Shown: positions 22,101-27,669 of the stretch, one piece after another
How the letters are laid out: each line of letters begins with the position of its first letter
Numbering within the stretch: position 1 is the first letter of the stretch
NCBI RefSeq assembly: GCF_000003605.2
Contig: NW_003132874.1
Location: forward strand, 91,745 to 119,413
DNA from: Saccoglossus kowalevskii
Taxonomy: Eukaryota > Hemichordata > Enteropneusta > Harrimaniidae
DNA length: 27,669 nucleotides
Direction of reading: 5' to 3'
The notes under the pieces: generated by a model
What the model was told of the DNA's origin: nothing
Databases searched by the model: none
The model's input: the letters and a program-made list of their open reading frames with translations, nothing else
Made by a program: the position numbers and the translations under genes

Positions 22101-23933
22101 AATCGTTTACTTATGGTACAGATCCACTGGTATAGTGTAGTTGTAATATATATCGTAATATATAGTGTAATGTTGATGATCATTTTGTCACATGGGTCTT
22201 CCCCCAAGATATATAGTTCACATAATTTTCTCATATTGTTTTCTTTCTCTGTAGAGGACTACGATGAAGTGACAAGAGATATAGCTGATCTGATGGGTCA
22301 AGTAGTTCTTATTTCAATCGAGTAAGTTTACCAATTAGTATTGTAATCAAGTCTACCCATTTGATGTGTAATGCGAATTGGGAACGTTTAATAACCGAAA
22401 TTTATTTTCCGTTCAAATATCCAACATGTTTTTGTTAATAAGTACATTTGTCGTTAATTACGGTATATGTATTCTATGAAAAAAAACGCGCCAGTCAAGG
22501 CAAATTCCCAGTTATTCTGATGAACAATCATAGAGCATTGTGGGATAGTTTACAATTCATGTACTTGCAGAAAGGTTTACGATTTGTGAAAAACTGTCCC
22601 ACAAATATTTATGTCGAATGATTCCTAACAAAATCGTTAATGGGCCGTGGTCGCCGCGCCGCGCATGTGCGACATTTGTGTTGATAAACATTGATATTCC
22701 CATAATTCAATGTGCTTTTGGGTGCGACATGCACTAAATATCGCCAGTGACTCCTTAGAAACCATCCAATCACAAACAAAATTACGTAGTGAATTCTTGG
22801 TAATGTCTAACTTTGTATCCGTCGGTTCTCACAACAGTCAAAGTCGCCATCTTTATTCATATGAGTCCAATATCTCGCGCATGCATAGCGCGACGACCAT
22901 GTTGTATTAGTATATATTGTGTGTCAAATATTTCGCGCTCGTTTTTAATGACACCGAGGCGTTCTCTACATAATATTACCTAATTACATTAAAAAATGTT
23001 GACACAAATAAAAATGTACAAACAAGACACGGCAAAAAATGCACTGGTCAAATTCTTCTAGCCTCCCCTACAGTTTCAAATGTTTGACCCCTACCATGCT
23101 CATTTGTCAAATATCATTGCAGTTACAACCTCGCTCCAGAACACATCTTTCCAGGTCCTGTGAACGATTGCTACAAGGCAACAAAATGGCTGCTCCAACA
23201 TGCAGCCGATTATGGAATTGACGAAAACAGAATTGGCATTTCCGGTGACAGCGCCGGTGGGAACTTGGCTGCATCGGTTGTTTTGCGATTAAAGGTCGAT
23301 AAAGTCACCCCGAAACTGGCATTCCAGGTACTGGTTTACCCAGCATTACAGTCCATCGATTTCACCCTGCCTTCGTATCAACAAAACAAATACGCTTTTG
23401 ATGGACTGATCACAACTTCGTATATGCCGTATTATTGGTTGATATACGCAATAGGTGAAGCTCCCAGAAACTTGACGGACGCCATGTTGAAAAAACAGGC
23501 CGTGTCAGAGTTGAGACGATTAAAGAACGGCCGCCTTGCGAATTATATCAACCACTCCCTGCTTCCAGAAACATATAAGAGTAGAGGGTATGACCCAAAC
23601 ATGCACACAAACATCAAGAAATCTGTTAAAGAAATTCCAAATAATATTTTACGGATTTTCGTTGATCCGTACTTCGCGCCACTTTTAGCAGAAGATCTCA
23701 GCGGACTTCCCGAGACCTATATAATAACTGCTGAATTTGATGTACTTCGGGATGACGGGATACTTTATTATGAGAGACTGAAGGAAGCTGGCGTCCAAGT
23801 GACACTCAACAATGTCGTAAGCGGTTTCCATGGGATGCTGAACATGGCCCAGGAAATCGGCGGATTTGAAGTTGGCATACAGCTTAAAAAAGATATTGCA
23901 AATTTTGCCAGGTTGAGATTTTATCCCGAGTAG
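19182..23933 (+). CDS. AADAC-like: arylacetamide deacetylase / neutral cholesterol ester hydrolase-like serine hydrolase, four exons
   Basis: Joined exons 19182-19322, 21660-21897, 22255-22321 and 23123-23933 give 418 residues, close to the roughly 400 of vertebrate AADAC. Junction phases (0, 1, 2) match exactly and all introns are GT-AG. An N-terminal hydrophobic signal anchor (about 5-22) is followed by the family segment RPVGIAEPAKLTAVNAL. The oxyanion-hole motif HGGGW is at 117-121 and IDYNLAPEH follows across the exon 3/4 junction. The nucleophile elbow GDSAGGN is at 190-196 (Ser192). EFDVLRDDG supplies the acid (Asp355) and GFHGM the histidine (His385); the Asp-His spacing of 30 is that of the family. 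The triad is complete, so the enzyme should be active. Family members are ER membrane proteins with a luminal catalytic domain that hydrolyse acyl esters and amides of lipids and xenobiotics. The exact substrate cannot be told. A tandem paralogue begins at 25635. Confidence 0.93.
19580..19790. repeat. nested inverted repeat (fold-back element) in AADAC-like intron 1
   Basis: A perfect 18-bp inverted pair (TATTCACTGGGTTTTAAT at 19694-19711 and its complement at 19747-19764) lies inside a weaker outer pair (TACTGTAAA near 19582 and TTTACAGTA near 19775). A further partial copy of the GTGGGTTTTAAA arm occurs near 19634. It has no coding content and is probably a small fold-back transposon. Confidence 0.65.
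20166..20330. mobile_element. TTAA-ended MITE, 165 bp, copy 2 (inverted)
   Basis: Its reverse complement aligns end to end with the element at 9051-9215, including the interior blocks AAAGGCTCATGGGTA and AACAATGACACGCTATGG, with identical total length. The ends are TTAAAGCGGG...CCCGCTTTAA. It sits within intron 1 of the AADAC-like gene. Copies in two unrelated locations with the same boundaries define the element's ends well. Confidence 0.88.
20540..20980 (+). other. GC-richer block with a 113-codon open frame, probably not a gene
   Basis: This stretch inside AADAC-like intron 1 is richer in GC than its surroundings and is open from 20633 to 20974 on the + strand. The predicted peptide ends in a hydrophobic run (FMLFTMLIYLLLSIVILI), but the rest matches no family I know and there are no flanking splice signals that demand it. 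It repeats the string GACGCATGC twice (about 20767 and 20791), also found in the 165-bp MITEs, so a decayed mobile element is the likelier source. Confidence 0.3.
22638..22905. mobile_element. MITE-like element in AADAC-like intron 3
   Basis: This is a diverged copy, in the same orientation, of the element at 7538-7839. It has the inverted ends CGTGGTCGCCGCGCCGCGCA and GCGCGACGACCA, and shared interior strings such as GCGACATTTGTGTTGATAAA and ACAGTCAAAGTCGCCATCTT. It makes up about a third of the 801-nt intron. It lacks clear terminal TTAA/TTTAA on the right, so the end is eroded or the boundary is shifted. Confidence 0.7.
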
Positions 23934-24031
23934 TAAAATAGCGTGAAAAAGTTCTGTATATATTCGCAGAATGATTGTATAACAACGTCCATATTTGCCC
24001 CATCGATGTTGTTGTACTCAAACAAACACGA

Positions 24032-24037
24032 AATAAA
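24032..24037 (+). terminator. poly(A) signal of the AADAC-like gene
   Basis: AATAAA lies about 100 nt after the stop codon and is followed by GGTGGTT, a GT-rich downstream element. This would give a compact 3' UTR of about 120 nt. Confidence 0.75.
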
Positions 24038-24059
24038 GGTGGTTCATGAAAAACAAAAT

Positions 24060-25634
24060 AGTTCTTATATGGTTATTTGATATATACTATGTAAACACGT
24101 GTGTCACAGAGCCGGCTTGACCGACACGAGACTGACATTGAGGGCGGGCTTTTAAGGCGGCGTAATTCTTCACTCGTGCTAAAACAGTTTCTGTAAGAAC
24201 AGGGTGCCGGTTGAGAGTTGGCATTTTAGATAGAACGTCTTAAACTTATTCGGCATGGCGCCGGCTTATCTTGTACATACGTATTTCAACGCCGGCTTAA
24301 CTCATGTTAACGCTGGTCTCCAAACCGGGTTTTTGGCACACGTTTGAACACGGTATTAGTGATTTTCTAATATACTGAATATAAAAGACCTAATGCATCT
24401 ATCTTCTACGTTGCGCCCTCTAGCGATGAGGCGCGTCTGTGACGTAAGTAGGTGTAAGAGCCGTTGACATCGTGGCTGCCTGTCAATAAAATATAGTCTA
24501 AATTGTAAATGACGAGTTGAGTATTAGAGCGACATTGCGTAAACCCGTCAACGTCATTTTAACGTCTTGCTTGATCACGAGGGATCTGAGCTTCCGTGTA
24601 ATTTTGCACAGTTTTAATTTAGCAGTTTTTTTTTTACTGTTTATGAGTTCGGTAATTCTCATATCACCAGGTCAAGAAATTACTATATACATCGATTAAA
24701 AAGGTACTACATATATTTAAAACTTGTGTAATTGTCTCTGTGCTGACATATTTTGTTACGAGGTTGAAGAAAGTAAAAGAACCCCCTCTAATTAAAAAAA
24801 TATATAAATTTTCAAGGCAAACGGAAACGTGTGGTTATATTGGCAGAATCAAATGACGTCATTATCCACTGTATCCGTTGATTGACTGGTTGGATTCAAC
24901 TGCAATTAAAATTTTAATATTTCCAGCAAATAGCAGAAGTGTGTAGGCAACTTGCTCACTAATTCGTTGAAAGATTTGGGTTTTGACAAAGTAGATTTGA
25001 CCATCGCAAACCATTTTGCATACTTTTCAGCTTTTTTAAAATGTTGTTTTAATATAACTAGCATTCGGTGGTGACAGAATAAAAGTTCATCTGCTTTAGT
25101 TAAAACCAGTGGTGAATTAGTGCACCAATATTTCTGTATAAAATTGAAAGAAATGGGTTTGTTTTTGTTTCAAAATATCAGTGGGTTTATTATTTTTGAA
25201 CAAGGAACACGCTTGTGTCTAATACCGAAATAACGAGTTTAATTTGCACCTGACATTGTTTACATTTAACAGACACGAATTCTTGCAGGCAACCTTCGTG
25301 TCGTCACAGTTACAGTATTACTACGTTTTCCGGCGTGTTCTGTGGTAAATGCAGACAAGTGACGAGGGCATAATATTTCTATATGCACGACTGACTGGCT
25401 TACAGACATCACCCGGGAAGAGATTGCAATGCCGAGATTCCAAACAAGCGCCCCTTACGGCTAACCGCAGGTCTTTCCTGACCCTGAGACTCTTTTCAAT
25501 AGTGTGGCGGAATCTAAGCAAGTCAGCTGATTGCGGAGCTGACCTTTTCCCCTTTCAGTGCTTACAGGACATGAACGCGACGTAAAGTCATTAATAGCTG
25601 TCGGTGGTACCAACATCACTAACTGATTTCTAAT
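24060..25634. promoter_or_regulatory. spacer between the two AADAC-like genes
   Basis: No coding exon was recognised. The notable parts are three copies of GCCGGCTT within 24110-24300, a TATAAAAG box at 24380-24387 followed by a possible splice donor (GTAAGT, 24444), and a CRE palindrome TGACGTCA (24854-24861). Together these could form a promoter and untranslated first exon for the second hydrolase gene, but this is inference. The open frame at 25349-25585 has no family match. Confidence 0.3.
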
Positions 25635-25772
25635 ATGGGTAAAAATATTATCATTTTTACATCGTTAACGGCGCTGCTTGTTTTCTCCATGTATATATCA
25701 CGACCTATTGGAATAGCGGAGCCGGTCAAATTGACAGCGGTCAATGCTCTTTTCAAGATTGCAAGGTTTACG
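25635..25772 (+). CDS. AADAC-like: first coding exon of a second AADAC-like hydrolase (rest beyond window)
   Basis: The exon encodes 46 residues and ends at a perfect GTAAGT donor in phase 0, the same phase and almost the same length (46 against 47 codons) as exon 1 of the upstream gene. With a one-residue gap, about 27 of 46 residues are identical. The match is strongest in the segment RPIGIAEPVKLTAVNALFK, which follows a hydrophobic signal anchor. The 5' UTR sequence GGTGGTACCAA is also shared. No exon 2 (which should carry the HGGGW motif) appears in the 1.9 kb to the window end. The upstream gene's intron 1 is 2.3 kb, so the remaining exons most likely lie just outside. A lone duplicated exon cannot be excluded. 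Confidence 0.85.
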
Positions 25773-26605
25773 GTAAGTGACGCAATTCATGTGAGTCAAT
25801 GATTCTCAACTCTACAGAACGGATTGAAGGAAATCCTTAGCGGCATGGCACAAACCTTGACATGATGTAGATAGACTTTAAATCACGACTGCGCATGCCC
25901 AGTTTCAATGACGAACGTACACTATACAAACGTCACAGTCTCGGATACCTGCACTGGTGCATGGCATTATACGTGATTGACTTCAGTGCATTAGTATATA
26001 CTTTATTTAGTCTTACGCATAGCATGTGTTGGAGCTCCATGGGTGTAGTAACGTTGTGACACGGGCGCTTGTAAAACTTCCGATTCTGCCAGAGTCAAGG
26101 CCATTGTTTCGCATGGCATCGTTTTAACGAGGGATTATAGTGAATGCATTCACACAATCAAGTTTCCAAACAAAAACTTACTGACTGTAGAATAAGGTTT
26201 CAATTCTGGAAATAAAGAAAAATTGTTATTCCTGAAAGCAGGTTTTAGTTACTTCCCTCACCGATGTGCTCCTAGGACGGTCATTATGTGATAAACTAGG
26301 CTCGGCAAACTTTCTAGACAGTTTGAAATCTAATCTAGGTGAACTCTGGCAGAATAAATATTTGGAGATAAATAAATGTGATTATAGATATCGAGGTTCA
26401 AATCATGTTGTAGCTGACATGCTGAACTCGTAAGACATCGTCCAAATCTACAGTCGTTTTACTTGGCTGTTTTTTGTCGCTGATAAAAATGCAATATGGA
26501 CGAAAACATCTATTTTTTTAATATTGTCATTTGATATTGGTTCTTCATATTGTAGGTCAATTCAGACTATGATTTACCCAAAACTAAAAAAAAATTACGT
26601 TTGTA
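25773..26605. other. intron 1 of the second AADAC-like gene, nothing else recognised
   Basis: AT-rich sequence following the donor at 25773. I find no exon carrying the expected LVFIHGGGW-type motif, no tandem array and no repeat shared with the rest of the window. Confidence 0.5.
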
Positions 26606-26737
26606 GGACACACGACAGTATTCTTCAGATGAAAAGTCAAATTCACTAATACGCATGTGCAGTGATTGTTTTTGTACGTACCAAAAACAATCGATGCACA
26701 TGCGTATTAGGGAATTTCACTGTTTTGTGTTTTGTCC
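26606..26737. mobile_element. fully palindromic fold-back element, 132 bp
   Basis: The centre is GTACGTAC (26674-26681) and the arms run outward through CACTAATACGCATGTGCA and its near-complement TGCACATGCGTATTAG. The ends GGACACACGACAGT and ACTGTTTTGTG...TTTGTCC are weaker complements. The inner ~35 bp of each arm match at nearly every position with no loop. It has no coding capacity and would form one long hairpin. Its full symmetry suggests a fold-back MITE. It lies in the presumed intron 1 of the second AADAC-like gene. Confidence 0.8.
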
Positions 26738-27211
26738 AACTCAGACAACTACTCGAATACTCTGATGTATGCTGCGACAATCACGTGTTTAGATCATGAT
26801 AAATTAACTATTAACGTGGTCTACGACGGCAAGATCGTCAACGTAACCACGCAAGCGATTTCACCGATAGTTTTTATTCTACGTAGCGCATTATTTTGTG
26901 CAAACAAAACTATACATTTAATGTATAGTTCTAACCTGACAGTATATAAATAGATTAATAAATTCTTGTTGGAAAAAAAAACTAATTAAAATACGGTCGT
27001 GATTGAGATTGCCTGTACTGTTACTGAAATGTACGTATTAACTAGAATAAAATCGCCTGGCGGCGGGGTCCAGTACATGCATATGCGTTAAATGAGTTTT
27101 CTATGTCAATGAAATAACGCGAGAACTGCATGGCTTGCATAAATGAAAATATTAAAAAATATATTTGCATGAAACAGCCAATTCTTTGATTTCTGATTTA
27201 CTGCTTTATTA

Positions 27212-27244
27212 GTCCCCGTTCGGACGCAGTCCGAAAACGGGGAC
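27212..27244. repeat. 33-nt perfect hairpin at the edge of a dispersed repeat
   Basis: GTCCCCGTT and AACGGGGAC pair around an inner stem CGGAC/GTCCG with the loop GCA; an AA bulge separates the two stems on the 3' side. The hairpin immediately precedes the GTCC/GTGC microsatellite and appears to be the left terminus of the element that runs to the end of the window. Confidence 0.8.
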
Positions 27245-27669
27245 TTATGTTTTGCCCTGTGTGCGTCCGTCCGTCCGTGCGTCCGTGCGTCCGTGCGTCC
27301 GTGCGTCCGTGATCACCTGTATCTCGAACATGCATGGACCGATTAAGTTCAAACTTCACTCATACATCACACATTATATGGGACATATGCACATGCATTT
27401 TTTTCATGATCCGATTAACGATAGCCGAATAGCGGCCATTTTAAGGCCGAAAATGCATCAAAATCGCACATTTTCACCATTCCGGACCCGGATCTCAGTT
27501 ATGCATGGACGGATTTTGTTCAAATTTGGTACATACATTAAACATAATAGGACCTTGATGCACGTCATTTTTTTTTTTGGATCGGGTTCGAAATGGCCGA
27601 CTGGCGGCCATTTTGTTTTAAAGAATTCAGTTCTGGATCCGTATCTGAGACATGCTTGGATTGATCGAG
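27212..27669. repeat. dispersed repeat: hairpin + (GTCC/GTGC)n + ~150-170 bp internal repeats, truncated
   Basis: After the hairpin comes a run of GTCC and GTGC tetramers (about 27263-27311). Diverged tandem units of about 150-170 bp follow, starting near 27321, 27492 and 27642. Each opens with ATCTC...ATGCATGGACNGATT and continues through a T-run, GATCNG, and GGCGGCCATTTT. There is no protein-coding frame. Similar (GTCC)n-headed non-autonomous repeats are, to my knowledge, common in marine invertebrate genomes, but I cannot name the family. The window ends inside it. Confidence 0.75.

Noticed and set aside
26732-26953. 73-residue open frame near the window end, considered as exon 2 of the second hydrolase
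   Set aside because: It lacks the HGGGW motif and any similarity to exon 2 of the upstream paralogue, and it begins inside the fold-back element.

Overview
The window is nuclear DNA from an animal, most likely a marine invertebrate. It is AT-rich, its genes are split by GT-AG introns, and it holds microsatellites, fold-back (MITE-like) elements and a (GTCC/GTGC)n-headed dispersed repeat. I cannot name the species: an invertebrate deuterostome or a lophotrochozoan would both fit. All four genes I can support lie on the + strand, and I assembled their exons by hand from splice sites, reading phase and protein-family motifs.

Layout. Positions 1-3624 hold no supportable coding exon, but do hold a TTTAA microsatellite, an ISRE-like site, a TATA-like site and a cluster of octamer (ATTTGCAT) sites. 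Positions 3627-6826 carry a three-exon gene for a 134-residue CD225/dispanin (IFITM-related) membrane protein. Positions 6830-10340 are intergenic and crowded with repeats, including three TTAA-ended inverted-repeat elements. Positions 10405-17810 carry a second CD225/dispanin gene of five coding exons (187 residues). Its last intron is almost wholly filled by a minisatellite of about 52 units of 64-67 bp. Positions 19182-23933 carry a complete four-exon gene for an arylacetamide deacetylase/neutral cholesterol ester hydrolase-type serine hydrolase (418 residues, full catalytic triad). Positions 25635-25772 are the first coding exon of a tandem paralogue of that hydrolase; the rest lies beyond the window. 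The right edge (from 27212) is an incomplete dispersed repeat.

The locus is thus two tandem pairs: two membrane proteins of the family that includes the IFITM antiviral factors and synaptic dispanins, followed by two membrane-anchored lipid/ester hydrolases. Nothing in the sequence shows that the pairs act together.

The most striking structure is the minisatellite in the second CD225 gene. Its unit is a copy of the 3' end of the preceding coding exon plus its 5' splice site. The intron therefore carries about fifty near-consensus units, most with two GTAAGT donors, directly downstream of the real, weaker donor (GTAAAC).
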